Origin: Sthenelais limicola | Taxonomy: Eukaryota; Annelida; Polychaeta; Phyllodocida; Sigalionidae | DNA: 64,000 bases | Assembly (NCBI GenBank): GCA_942159475.1 | Contig: OW804095.1 | Span: 153,382,517 to 153,446,516 of the forward strand | Reading direction: 5' to 3' | In this document: positions 40,775 to 52,097 of the stretch, one piece after another | Layout: the number at the start of each line of letters is the position of its first letter | Position numbering within the stretch: the stretch's first letter is position 1 | Program-made: the position numbers and the translations under genes | Notes under the pieces: generated by a model | The model's input: only the letters and a program-made list of their open reading frames with translations | Database searches by the model: none | Told to the model about the DNA's origin: nothing

Positions 40775-41004
40775 GGGTCAGATTTTCAGAAAATGTACAA
40801 TTCGCCTTCACCAATTTTCCGAAATAACCCAGATTTCAGACGAAAATAAAGTTTAAAATACAGTTCAACCTAACCAAACAGATTGCTAGCGTCAATGCAA
40901 TGCCAAATATACTCGAATTTACCTAGTATTGGCCAAATCCCAGCCTAATTCAGCAGAATTTAGTGTGTACAGCTGCCAATTGTCCATTTCTCAAAATCTT
41001 ACCC
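40775..41004. mobile_element. Family C element with 4-bp target duplication ATTT
   Basis: Begins GGGTCAGATTTTCAG and ends CAAAATCTTACCC, with ATTT on both sides. Confidence 0.88.
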
Positions 41005-41045
41005 ATTTATCTGGGTCGGATTTGCAGATGTTTGTATAATGTCCA

Positions 41046-41113
41046 TTATCAGAAGTCGTCTGCTATCAGAAGTCGTCTGCTATCAGAAGTCGTCTGCTAT
41101 GAAAAGTCGTCTG
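41046..41113. repeat. 17-bp tandem repeat, 4 copies
   Basis: ATCAGAAGTCGTCTGCT recurs three times plus a diverged fourth (ATGAAAAGTCGTCTGAT). Confidence 0.9.
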
Positions 41114-41704
41114 ATCCTATTGAGAACAAAAAAATGAGCGGGAAAAAGATGAGTTTGCGCGGAGGCTGCAGTGAATGGTTTGTACTAAATGTTGAAATTC
41201 TCGCAAGTCTTTGGTGACTCAGTGTCGGTAAAACGATTTACCTTTGGGGAAATCATTTAGTTTGGTTGCCTATCAGACCAGAATGGTGTGCCAAGATCAA
41301 TCTTGAATATTTATTTCTGATGCATTTCTGAAGACGACCTATTAGGTTTTCTTCCTCAGGAAGTTCAAGCGACGGTTTGGATGTTTAGATGCTAATATTA
41401 ACACATTCTATGCTGAAAATGTACACATTAAAGAAAATTGATGAAAATGTAAAAGAAAGTTAGGAATCCATACAGGTTTCAATATTATACCACTAGCAAT
41501 ATCCCTCTGTCTTGTAACTACTGGGGCGGGGTATAATCGCAAAGTTGATCATCAATTTTAAAGTGATCATCGCACGTCTTTGAATTATGGCTAAAACGCA
41601 GATAAACTTAATAAGGTACGATTAACAGACATTACAATAAAATACCTTGATACTTGGATACCAATGAACCACCACACCGATTACATCCATAACAATCCAC
41701 TACA
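41114..41704. other. No gene seen
   Basis: AT-rich intronic sequence without supported features. Confidence 0.5.
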
Positions 41705-41905
41705 CATTATGTCAAGATTGTATCTGACGTACAAATCATAATGGGACGAATGTCAGCATATTGTTACTGCTGTAGTGACAATAGGAAGAATTTCAGTATA
41801 AGAATGTCACTACTGCTGTTATGTCAAGATTGTATCTGATTTACAAATCATAATGGGCAGAATTTCAGTCACAAGCATATTGTCACTACTGCTGTACTGC
41901 CCGGC
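41705..41905. repeat. About 110-bp tandem duplication
   Basis: TATGTCAAGATTGTATCTGA, ACAAATCATAATGGG, ATTTCAGT and CACTACTGCTGT recur in the same order in two adjacent units. Confidence 0.85.
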
Positions 41906-41952
41906 CCTGTTGGATATAAAATAAAAGATTCATAAATAAAAGTTAAGTCCTA

Positions 41953-42110
41953 AGTCTAGGCTCAGAGCCTCTCAGATCAGATGAGAATGTTATGTTAGTG
42001 ATTGGACGCCTACTGCGCTAATGGCTTTCCCCGGCCTGGAGTAAGTTTGCGGTCAGGAGCGAGAGGCTTTCCCCCAGTTTGGAGGGACTGTATCAGGTCT
42101 GAGCCTAGAC
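41953..42110. mobile_element. Family A element, short subfamily
   Basis: Begins AGTCTAGGCTCAGAGCC and ends CTGAGCCTAGAC, with an internal deletion after GGCCTGGAGTAAG that shortens it to 158 bp. Confidence 0.8.
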
Positions 42111-42542
42111 CGTGCCATCATGTTATGCATTACGTAGGTATGTTCAAGGCAGTATCGGTGAGTGATGAGTAATGTAAATAGACTGTAACTAAGATAGAGT
42201 GTGATTTATCACCTATAAATAACTGCTAATCATGACATTGATGGCGTCTATGGAAATGCTCTTTTGTGGTGTTTAAATTGCTTGTACATAATGTTTATAA
42301 AATACCTCATACTCCACTTATAGATGTATGATTGTAGATGGTTCTAAAATAGTTTTATATTCAGTTTGTGCTAAAATCAGCCAAGCTGTTCGATTTGAAT
42401 GGCTTATACTGATGATATGTATATCTAGACAAATGCCCGATATTGAATTGCAAAACAGAAACTGCTATTGACAAATGCTCTGTAAAAAATCATATCACCA
42501 CTTGTGTGCTCATACAAATGCCCTATTGTGTATTACATAGAT
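42111..42542. other. No gene seen
   Basis: AT-rich intronic sequence without supported features. Confidence 0.5.
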
Positions 42543-42738
42543 AGAACTGTACTCGAGGGTAAGAACTACAAGTGTGATTCAATGGCTCGAGTTAAAACTT
42601 TCTTTGGTATCCAACAAGCGGCTGCAGGTCGCGCGTTGGATGCAACAAGCGGCTGCAGGTCGCGCGTTGGATGCAAAATAAAGTTTTAACTCGAGCCATT
42701 TAATCACATGAGTAGTTCTTACCCTCGAGTACAGTTCT
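42543..42738. mobile_element. Fold-back element with about 73-bp arms and a doubled 31-bp centre
   Basis: AGAACTGTACTCGAGGGT ... GGCTCGAGTTAAAACTTT is mirrored by AAAGTTTTAACTCGAGCC ... ACCCTCGAGTACAGTTCT. The centre has a GC-rich 31-bp unit (CCAACAAGCGGCTGCAGG, then TCGCGCGTTGGAT) repeated twice. The copy is a near-perfect hairpin of about 196 bp. It could be a fold-back transposon or an inverted duplication formed by template switching. Confidence 0.75.
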
Positions 42739-43149
42739 TTCTGTATACTAGGACTTGGAAATAATAGAAAATTTCCATTCTTACACTTGTATTAGGCTGG
42801 CTGAAGCAGTTTTCAACAGCCAGTGTTAATTCTGAATGTGCGGAATCCCAAGTCACAGCTATAAGAATGCTTGTCTGTGAGTGGTCAATATCGCCGTCAT
42901 TGATAGACATCGGACCAATTGATGACGTCAACGCTTTTATATTACACGCGTACAGAAATGAACAAACTATTAAGTGGCCGTATTCTTCCCGCTCAAAATG
43001 AATAACCCATTCAGTCATAGTATAATTAAGCAACGCCTGGCTCATTGTCCGGGCATATATGACCTTATATACGCCCGCAAATGGATGCCCTTATTCCCCA
43101 AGTTGTCTAAAGGTAATAGACCCCTCGCTCTTTGACATTCTAATGGTTA
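42739..43149. other. No supported gene
   Basis: A minus-strand frame of 108 codons (42719-43045) has a TATATAAGG sequence about 20 bp before its ATG, too close for a normal promoter. No family is recognised, and its 3' end enters the fold-back element. Confidence 0.4.
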
Positions 43150-43302
43150 ATCGCTAATCGGTTTCCTGACCTAGGACTAGGCGTTCTAATGGGATTATAA
43201 CGACATTTTGCTGTCTTAATGGAATTATAATGGTACTTTGCGGTTTGAGGCGAGAGGCTTTCCCTATGTTTGAAGGGACTTTCTCATCTTTGGGCATCGA
43301 CT
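43150..43302. mobile_element. Family A element, left-truncated
   Basis: CTAATCGGTTTCCTGACC through GAGGCGAGAGGC to TTTGGGCATCGACTT. Confidence 0.75.
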
Positions 43303-43375
43303 TTAATACAGGCCAATACAAATGTCCTACAACTATATGAGCACAAGGTGAGTGGACGGAGGGATGGAGGCCTAT

Positions 43376-43606
43376 GGGATTTTCAGAAAATGTACAATTC
43401 ACCTTCACCAATCCTCTCAAATAACCCACATTTAAGATAAAAATGAGCTTCAAACTGCAGTTTAACATAACAGAACTGATACTTTAAATAAATGCAATAC
43501 CAAATATACTCAGATATACCCGGTATTCTTAATTTTTCAGTCTTATTTTGGAGAACTTCCTAAATGTGTAGATCTGCCAATTGTACATTTTGTGAAAATC
43601 TGACCG
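43376..43606. mobile_element. Family C element with 4-bp target duplication CTAT
   Basis: Begins GGGATTTTCAGAAAATG (3 bp lost from the tip) and ends GAAAATCTGACCG; CTAT flanks both sides. Confidence 0.85.
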
Positions 43607-45310
43607 CTATAGACCGCTGGTTGTTGAGACATGGCTGGCTGGTGCTGGCTGTTGTAGACAATGGGGTGCAGCAGGCGAGGCAGGCTGGAGGCTAACTAGA
43701 CCGATGCGTCATCACCCCCACCCCCTCCCCCCTAAACACTATAGCCCTCGCCCCTATAGCATAGACACTTCAGGTGAATTTAAAACTTTGGGGTGCTGTG
43801 GAAGACCCCGTCCTCGTCCCATTGCTATATGTAGAAATTATTAATACAAATATTTACAATCATTTTGGGTTATTTTGTGGATGTTCAATAGAGGACTGAA
43901 AAGTAGAAAATATGCATGAGGGACAATTGACATCGTACACTTTATATCAACTGAATTGCTTTTAATATCACTTTACCTGCGTCATTTATGGCGTAAACGA
44001 TGCAAACTTTAGTTACTTTTTATTTTGTACCTCATTTGTTATATTATTGAATTTCAGACATGTTCCTGTGCAATAGTAATTATCTTGCGAAATAAATAGT
44101 ATATCCTGTATATATCCTCCCCAATAACATTCCGTTCAACTGGTAGGTGATATCTAGATATGTATGAAATTAGTTAATAGCAACCCATTATTCTACGTGA
44201 ATTATTTTGACAATAAGCGCCTATCTGGTATTTAGGCCATATCTTAGGTTGCAGGTCTATAGTTTACTCTCCGCCGTTCATTCATTCTTCCACTCACACA
44301 TAGACAGCTTTCACCAGTTTAATACATTTCCCTACCATCAATATTGAATAAACCGTGGCTAGAGCGCCCCCCCCCCCCCCCCCGCCATCACTCTCCAATA
44401 TGCTCACAGTCAGTGGTCACACAGAGATACTTGACGAAGGCAGAGATCGGTGGGTGAGCTTGGCTACAAATGGGCGAACAAATTTATCTTAATTCCATTC
44501 ATAAATATTCTAGTGAATGAGAGAATGACTAAATGGTCCAGATCCCCGCCCCGCCCCCTTCCCTCCTCTGTCCCTTTCTCATCGCCTTAAACCTTGGGCT
44601 ATTTTGATCCGCATTAGTTCAGATCTCAGCTCACCCACATTCTCTGTCTCCCCCCAACAACCTTACTCAGATTCTATTCCTCATCCAGTTCCTTTCCCTT
44701 TGTTGTCCTAAGTGTGCTTCTGAGATATTGCCATCCTGAGATTGACTTCAATTTGTGAGGGCCTCACCCTCCCGCTACCCTAATACCTCTCTCCACCATT
44801 TCCACTTTCATTACATTACCAGGAGCCCATCTTTATAATTTATAGAGGCTTGATGCCCTTTCCTTGTCCCTAATCCCCCCCCCCCCCGCTCCCCCCCGCC
44901 CCTCAGTAGACCCCCTCACCCATCGTGTGCCCTCCTGTATACTATTGTTACTTGATGAAGACAAATATGTTGTTTTGTGAGGGGATCTAAGGGCCTATTT
45001 GTAGTTGATGTTTATGTAAAGCCCCTTATGTCCCTGCCTGTGTAAACTAATGGTAAGACACTAAAACCCCCCTATAAAATGTTGTATAGATCTTCTCAGC
45101 GACCTGCCCTGCCTGTCTATAAATTTTCTTAACCCCTGCATCTCCCTTAATCTCTCTACTCAATATCTGAGTCCCGCTCTGTCTCTTTGGTTGATCCTCT
45201 TTTCCAATTTTATCTGCCCCTTCCGTATTCCAGTTTCCATATTTCCAATAGTAATAATCCTTAAATTTGTTCAGTCCCCCTTCCCTCACCATTGACTTTG
45301 TTGCATGTTT
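43607..45310. other. No gene seen; C-rich tracts
   Basis: Intronic. Poly(C) runs occur near 44366-44383 and 44876-44900. The 100-codon minus-strand frame at 45047-45349 runs into poly(C) and has no recognisable domain. Confidence 0.45.
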
Positions 45311-45864
45311 AGAAATGTCTATCCACTCCCCCCCCCCCCCCCCCCCCATCGCTCTCTCTCCTCTCTCTATCTCTTTCTCCTCTCACTCCCTCCTCTCCCT
45401 CTCTCTCCCTCTCTCTCCTCTCCCCCTCTCTCAGCCCTTTTCTCTTCCTCCCCCCTATTTCTACTTACCCTCAATACAACCCCCCCCAGGCTGCTGCACA
45501 TCCCACAGACCCAGTAAACCCCGGTGATCAGTCAGTCAGTGAGCGGCGGAGGTGGGAGGAGGAGTGTATCGATGCAACCCCTCTATTCCTAGTCTCTCTA
45601 CAGACAGAGAGACAGACAGCAGGTGGAGGCAGGAGAAACACACGGACAGGGACACGGACAGGGACAGAGGACAGAGCTTCCAGTTATCATGGACCCTCTC
45701 AAGTTCAGGCATAGCTGAGACAGTAGTATACTACATCTCAGTGATTGCTGAACGAGCAGTAGTACCAGTAGTAGTAGTAGAGAGAGTGGTGGAGGTAGAG
45801 GGAGCAAGCTGAAGGAGGAGGAGGAACGGCCGGCAGAGTGAAGGACAACAACAACCTGCCACCA

Positions 45865-46040
45865 GCCCCCATTCACCAGCCCACCAGCCCCTATTCACCA
45901 GCCCACCAGCCCCTATTCACCATTCACCAGCCCACCAGCCCCCATTCACCAGCCCACCAGCCCCTATTCACCAGCCCCCATTCACCAGCCCACCAGCCCA
46001 CCAGCCCCCATTCACCAGCCCACCAGCCCCCATTCACCTA
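45865..46040. repeat. CCATTCACCAGCCCACCAGCC minisatellite
   Basis: Interleaved units of CACCAGCCC and CC(C/T)ATTCA repeat for about 175 bp, giving a His/Pro/Ser pseudo-ORF. Confidence 0.92.
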
Positions 46041-46354
46041 AAGCCCTCTTAATATAGGCTGTATAACACACCCTCTACACTGCATCACAGTCCCCCTTCC
46101 TTACCTGGGATCCCGTTCCTGCTCAGTAGCTTGTCTTACCTTGATTACTCACGGAGACAGAGATTACAGGAGAAAGTGGTGGCGGATTATTAGCACCACA
46201 ATCACCACCACTCGCCACCACCGCTTATATACATATCTACAGCTTAGGCTTAAGTCTGCTAAGTGTCAATCAGTTCCACCTCGGTGCCCTCTATACTCTG
46301 GATCCTTGTTTATATGTGTATTGCCTCTGGCATAGGATATATGATAGCACACAG

Positions 46355-46760
46355 GGGACAGGGACAGGGACAGGGACAAGGTGAGACATACCCTGAGACA
46401 ATCAAAGCAATAGAGACCTGTAGAAAGAGGGACAGAGAAACTGAGAGGCAGACCAAATCAGACAGAGAGACAGACAGAAAAGGGTTTGAGAAACTACTAG
46501 TCATCATTTTCAAGACAGACAGATGGACAGAAACATACAGACAGACAGAGAAAGAGACCAAGACAGGAAGAGAACAGCTCCCTAGGGAAAAAGACAGCAA
46601 CAGGGAGCAGAGCGACAGAGAGAGACAGAGACAGAGAAAGGAGGAGAGAAACAGCGACAGAGACAGACAGAAAAACAGAGACACACTCCAATATACAGAG
46701 AGAGAGAGAGAGACAGAAAGACAGAGACACACTCCAACACAGAGAGAGAGGAGGAGAGAA
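46355..46760. repeat. GGACAG and GACAGAGA simple repeats
   Basis: Four GGGACA units near 46360-46380, then about 350 bp of degenerate purine-rich repeat. Confidence 0.9.
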
Positions 46761-47454
46761 AGAGCGAGTCATCACTGCTACCATAAGCATAGGCTAAGGA
46801 CTCCCCTCACTCTCACACACACTGGCAGTAAGCGCTGAGGAGTCCTGCTGCCCAGTCACACTCTCTCATTCACTCGCCCAGTGTGGATCCGTACACTACC
46901 TGTTCTATCCCAGTGTTGGTGGAGGACGAGGAGGAGGGCCTTCAGGCTGGGTTATACCATGGAAGGTGTTAATATTACAGCTGGTATATTATTACCATGA
47001 TTACTATAGCCTCTGATCATACCATTGGTGCTACAGCCATTGTTTAACATGTAGCTCTTATATACTACATGCATATCCTCATCCAGCCCCCAGGATAACA
47101 TTGCACCATATTCACCATACTACTACGTGAAGGATATACTTGTATTAAGTCAGCTCTGGATATGTCAAGAAGTGTATAGGATATCATCTCCCATTGGAAT
47201 AGTTGGATCACATCTCAAGTGAATGTATAGTGAATAGTGAATATGTATTGGAGGTACAATCACTATTGCTGTGCACAGTAACCTTTATTGTATGGATAAA
47301 TACAAGTGTTTTATATACCAGGATTGTACCGGTGTACTAGTGAGCAGGATTAGTGTGAAGGATTAACCCCATTCAGTCAGCCCTAATCTCTTGGTTCTTG
47401 AGGATTAATCAATAAGTTGGATCAACCCTGAAAAGAGTATATTATTTGTATATC

Positions 47455-47615
47455 ATAAATATCATCTTGGATATATAAAGTAGCATCTATCATAGATAGA
47501 GTATCATCTTGGATATATAAAGTAGCATCTATCATAGATAGAGTATCATCTTGGATATATAATATATCTATCATAAATAGAGTATCATCTTGGATATATA
47601 ACATATCATCTATAA
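47455..47615. repeat. 42-bp tandem repeat, about 4 copies
   Basis: ATCATCTTGGATATATAA plus variable A/T-rich sequence (TAGCATCTATCATAGATAG) repeats four times, later units shortened. Confidence 0.9.
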
Positions 47616-48675
47616 TATAGATTCACCATAACGGTGCGATTCTATAACTCGAGAGATATACTTATGGTAAATAGAAGATACTGGAATACTTTTGATACAA
47701 TGATACACAATATCTAGATGATAATGGTGTTATTCATGTGATATATTATAGATGATACTATAAGAGTGGGAGCATCCTATAGTAACTGCTGTACGACCCC
47801 CCCCCCCCCCCCCGCCCCCAGTCTGGGCACCCTGGAGGAGGTGTTGTCTGTATACGAGATATTCCCAGATCCTGTTACACACACATATACACAGACCATG
47901 CATGGCACTGGTCGACATCTCCCCATCCTCCTCCTCTCACTCCTCATGACTTCATCCTTCTCCTCTTCTTCCTCCCTCCTCCTGCTCCTTCTCCTCACAC
48001 CAAACCTCAGTTGTTGTGGTAGAAGCTAGTGTTAATCCATCCTTGCTACAGGTCCATATATCCCATACACTGCTATAGGCACACACACACCCCTCTCTCA
48101 TACTTGGGATAAACAGCGGTATTAGAAGAGGGGAGATAGATTGGACAGGAGGAAAGGAAACATAGAGAAAGAGGACCAGAGAGGCACTGAGGGAGGAGAA
48201 TAATATAATCTTTATATGCCCACTCCATGTAGATTATTCCCACTCTTTCCACATATACCAGGAAGAGAGAGTGACAAGGAGAGACAGAAATGGACAGGTG
48301 GAGGAGTAGGAGGAGAGTGAGAGACAAGGAAATATAATCTCTGCTCCAAGATCCTATTGTAAATGGACCAGTGCCACTAGGAAGCAAGGACGACAGAGGG
48401 AGTGGTTTAGGAGAGAGAGTTTAGGAGACAGAGAGTCAGAGAGACACAAGGAATAGCTTCTGCATGTAACATATATATGTGTATGAATGCTGTAATTAAT
48501 TAACCTCTCTTTGTACTCTTTCTCTCTGAGTCTAGACCGATCGTCTTTGATCCATTTCCAACCGGAATCTGTGATTAATTGTTTGACCTAGGGGCAGTCC
48601 CCTCACTTGCCACTCATTATTATTATATATACACCAACTTACAGATATATATATTATAAATATATACCGTCCACA

Positions 48676-49012
48676 ATGACTGTTGAAGCTGATCCAAAGA
48701 GTGCAGTAGGAGGAGGTGGAGTAGGAGGAGGTGGAGTAAGTGGAGGTGGAGTAGGTAGTGTAGGTGGAGTAACTAATGGACGGACGGCGGAAAGCCCCCC
48801 AAAAGGGCCTCCAAAAGAGCCCCCAAAAGGGCCTCCAAAAGAGCCCCCAAAAGGGCCTCCAAAAGGGCCCCCGAAGGCCCCCGAGCCTAGGGTCATAGAC
48901 CTGAACAATGTGGACAAGGATTTAAAGCCGGACGGTGCGGCGTTGTTAGATACAGAATGGTTACTCAAACAATGTTACCACCGGCTCTACCATTTCAATA
49001 TTCTCTGTGTTG
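48676..49012 (+). CDS. SEPT6-group septin, putative alternative first coding exon (112 codons)
   Basis: ATG at 48676 (A at -3) opens 112 codons ending at G|GTAAGT, phase 1. The last seven residues, FNILCVG, and the phase are identical to septin exon 2, but five of the codons use a different third base and none changes the residue. That pattern means selection on the protein, not a recent DNA copy. Upstream is a Gly/Val-rich stretch (residues 13-33), a Pro-Pro-Lys-Gly/Glu repeat (about 41-71), then RVIDLNNVDKDLKPDGAALL and DTEWLLKQCYHRLYH, an acidic-to-amphipathic segment in place of the normal [15 protein letters not shown]. The exon would splice to the same P-loop exon beyond the window. An in-frame ATG at 48607 would add 23 Tyr/Ile-rich residues and is less likely. 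A separate SEPT6-like gene is possible if P-loop exons exist after each start. Confidence 0.8.
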
Positions 49013-49021
49013 GTAAGTAGT

Positions 49022-49095
49022 CTAACTACTCTTTGTTACAGTGGTATTCTAACTACTCTTTGTTACAGTGGTATTCTAAGTATTCTTTGTTATAA
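49022..49095. repeat. 28-bp tandem repeat just after the splice donor
   Basis: TAACTACTCTTTGTTACAG plus TGGTATTC repeats about 2.5 times, starting 9 bp into the intron. The units contain TTGTTACAG, which resembles a splice acceptor. Confidence 0.85.
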
Positions 49096-49099
49096 TGAT

Positions 49100-50917
49100 T
49101 AAAAACAAAACCTTCAAGCAACACTGGCTCGTATTTCAGCCGTTTGGGGGCGCTGCTGGTGAATTTAATTAAATATGTTTTATGTGCTTTTGTGTTTTTT
49201 TCACCTTTTCCTTCCCTGGGGTGGTTGGTGGATTGAATGGAGTGGCATCAGGCTATTTGTGCAATGTCATGGGGTTGGCCTCGGTCTGTGGTTGGAAACT
49301 ATGCTGTAGAACAGGCATTAATGACTGATGATGAATGGATTTTATTTTGAATGAATCTTCCTGGTATTTTTGTTTGTGTCTAAAAGTGTGATTCATAATG
49401 TCAACTCAAAATAGTTTAAGATATAACGTATACTCAAGGTCACCCAAGAAGTTCTTCGCTAAATTTTCAATTTTCAATTTTCGCTAATAACATACTCTAA
49501 TAATAATATGCATCACTTGTCTCAAATATAAGGTGTTTAAACCGTTAGCCCGATTTGTACTCATTCTATTGACCCTACTGCTCCCCATTCACTGTGAATA
49601 CATGTTATGTTTTTTGTAATTTCCTTTTTAAACACAAATAAATAGACTTATTCAAGTCTATACCCATATGTTATTGTTGTGAGAATTGGTGTAAAAAAAA
49701 GTCGGCCATATTTCGAGGCCATGGTCAGACTGAGGCATCTTGGTACACAACCCTCTTACTTCTGGTGTCAGGCGTATTCTAATGTAACCCACAAACTTAC
49801 ATTGTTACCTTGTTGTTACCAGCAACAATTGTAGCAGTTGCTTGTTGGAGTGTGCCTCCGCCTCGCCATGCTATCAGCTGCCTCTCAAGTTACATATAAT
49901 TATATTTATTATACAAACCCTGGGGTTATTTTGATTTAATCTCTGGCTCCCTTGTGTTGATGTGTTGGTAGTGGCGGAGGGTGGTGCGGGTGGGACAAGA
50001 TATTGGCCAGTTACAAGCCTTGAATCCATTCAGTGCGGGATCAGCATTGCAGAGTCTGCGGTACTACTGCTGCGTTCCACCTGGCTGTTATGGTGATGCT
50101 GGTGCCCCCATCCCCCTTCAGTACCCCGCCCTTCAGCACCCCCTGTTCACCCGACCCCCCTTTAGTAAACAATCAGGTACAGGGTGTGTGTAAACAAGGT
50201 AGTGGCTGGGTTACAACACCGAGAGGGTTTCACCCTTCACCCCACAACCTTTAGCTGGCTAGATTAGGCCACCCCTCTCTCTCTCTCATTCTGTCTGGTT
50301 CTCACTTGTCTAGGCTCACTCCTATAGTTTGACAAAGCTCGGTTTTGTCTTGGAGTAACATAAATTTAATTATTACTCCAAGGTTTTGTGGAGGGGTGGA
50401 AGCAGGGGAGGATTTCCCAACCCTAAATTAACCACGAACATGAGTAATTATTTTGTATATAAATAATGGTATTTTTTTTTATAAGAGTAAACATTGTTTA
50501 GGATTTATTGGAGTAAAACCTGTCAAAAGGGAGCCACTACATGAGAACTATTTAGCCAGGAGACTGACCCTAACTGACCATAATGGCAATTTACCAGAAA
50601 GGAAATATTACTAAATGTACTCATCGTATTATGACTTATATACATAATTAATGGCGAGGTGTCTGGATTGTCGAGACGTCCCACAATAAGTTATGAATAA
50701 TGGAAACATTTATAATATATTAAATTTCACTGCTCTATAAGGTACCAGACATCATGTATGTAATATACCAAGACTTGGTTGATAGTCCCCGCCCCCGACA
50801 GATATTCTATGATCCATTTCACTGTAATAAACCCTAGCCTCCACTTGTGTTTCTACTTCAAACACACATCTTTAAATATCAACTATTAATATATCTCCCG
50901 ACATATCACAAGTAATA
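49100..50917. other. No gene seen
   Basis: Intronic unique sequence. Short frames at 49981-50254 have no recognisable product. Confidence 0.5.
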
Positions 50918-51026
50918 CAGTCTAGGCCCAAACATGAGAGTCCCTTCATACGGAGGGAAAACCTCTCGCCTCAAACAGCAAAGTGCCATTATAATTCCAT
51001 TAAGACCGCAGCATGACATTATATAA
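50918..51026. mobile_element. Family A element, half copy
   Basis: CAGTCTAGGCCCAAACATG to CCGCAGCATGACATTATA; the other half is missing. Confidence 0.8.
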
Positions 51027-51218
51027 CGTTTCATGCTTTGCACATCTTTAGAGAGAGAACAACAGCCAGAGATATGATGAGGGAGAGATTGTAGATTAAA
51101 TAATAGATGCAGCAAGAAGTCTGCTGTAACAGATGTGGAGTACCGCAACCAAACACAGATGTTTACTTCTGTGTCTCTAGAAACTTTTTAAGAAATAAAC
51201 TGTGGCTAGTGAGGGACC

Positions 51219-51377
51219 CCCAAACGCACACTGCATGTATGTAACTTCTGCTATAGCAGAGATCTAGTTACCAAACGTACACACACTGTGTCTATGTAAC
51301 TCCCTCTATAGCAGAGATCTAGTTACCATACACACACTGTGTCTATGTAACTCCCCCTATAGAAGTGATCTAGTTAC
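51219..51377. repeat. About 53-bp tandem repeat, 3 copies
   Basis: CACACTG..T.TATGTAACT, CTATAGCAGAGATCTAGTTAC recur three times with spacing differences. Confidence 0.85.
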
Positions 51378-51987
51378 ATCACAAAGGGCCGCTCGCTCAC
51401 CTTCTGAATCATAGCCACTGCTAGATAGAACCCCTTCATTGATATTCAGGCCATGTACGTAATTATACCAAACCGTTGAAGTCAGATGTGATTTTGAATG
51501 TCTCAAAAAAAAAGTTGAAATAAAATTGAACAAATGTAGGTCACTCGCTGCTAATCTGACAAGGACGTGTAACGTTTTTTGTATTTTTTTAAAAAAGATA
51601 TTTGTATTTGCCAGACATTTCCTGATCCCATTTCTTCACCAGGACACTAGCGTCTCTCTCTTCCCATGTCAAGGTCTTATAAGTTCATATAAAACATTCA
51701 TCTATTTCATATAAAACATTCATCTATTTCATTCAAAAGTCTCCTCAAATGTTCCCCATATCTTTAACGAACGATTTGTCATGTAATAGATAGCTTAATA
51801 CAGGGTTAGCATATGAAGTTGATATTCTCATGTTGATGTTTAAATTATTCCTAAGCAACGAAATCAATGTCTCTTGACCTGAAAGAGGAAACTAATTCCT
51901 AGCGTTGCAGAAATGTTTTGTAAAAAGTCAATTTTCTCAAATATTTCTCCATTTTCGCACACATCACAAACTTGTCACTTTCTTATC
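51378..51987. other. No gene seen
   Basis: Intronic sequence with a 26-bp direct duplication (TTCATATAAAACATTCATC, near 51684-51730). Confidence 0.5.
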
Positions 51988-52097
51988 TCATCACTGATGA
52001 AATAAGAATGGTTTGTCAGTGAATGGACGCCCACTGCGCTAATGGCTTTCCTTGCCCTTGAGTAGGCGTCCTTATGAGATTATAATGACATGTAGTT
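51988..52097. mobile_element. Family A element whose right end is tandemly amplified
   Basis: TCACTGATGAAATAAGAATGG, AGTGAATGGACGCCC, GGCTTTCCTTGCCC and GGAGCGAGAGGC identify the element; its terminal block continues as the array at 52098-52659. Confidence 0.8.

Larger units (their letters stand above)
11799..48675 (+). other. Septin intronic region between exon 2 and the distant alternative exon
   Basis: The region starts at the exon 2 donor and ends at the alternative first exon. I found no G1/P-loop exon here, so isoforms using exons 1-2 must splice across the whole region and beyond 64000. It contains the DIRS element and most of the small repeats listed separately. That the two septin starts belong to one gene is inference. 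Confidence 0.6.
45311..48675 (+). other. Repeat-rich, CT/GA-rich region upstream of the alternative septin exon
   Basis: The region contains a poly(C) run (45329-45347) with a CT-rich tract to 45440; GGACAGGGACA repeats (45640-45670, 46355-46380); a (CACCAGCCC)-type minisatellite (45865-46040); GACAGAGA tracts (46400-46760); and a 42-bp tandem repeat (47455-47615). Promoter or 5' UTR sequence for the downstream exon could lie here, but no TATA or CpG-rich promoter is obvious. An acceptor-like ACTTACAG ends at 48643, so a further upstream non-coding exon is possible. Confidence 0.45.

Noticed and set aside
42719..43045. 108-codon minus-strand frame with a TATA-like box
   Set aside because: TATA-like sequence lies too close to the ATG, the frame ends inside the fold-back element, and no homology is recognised.
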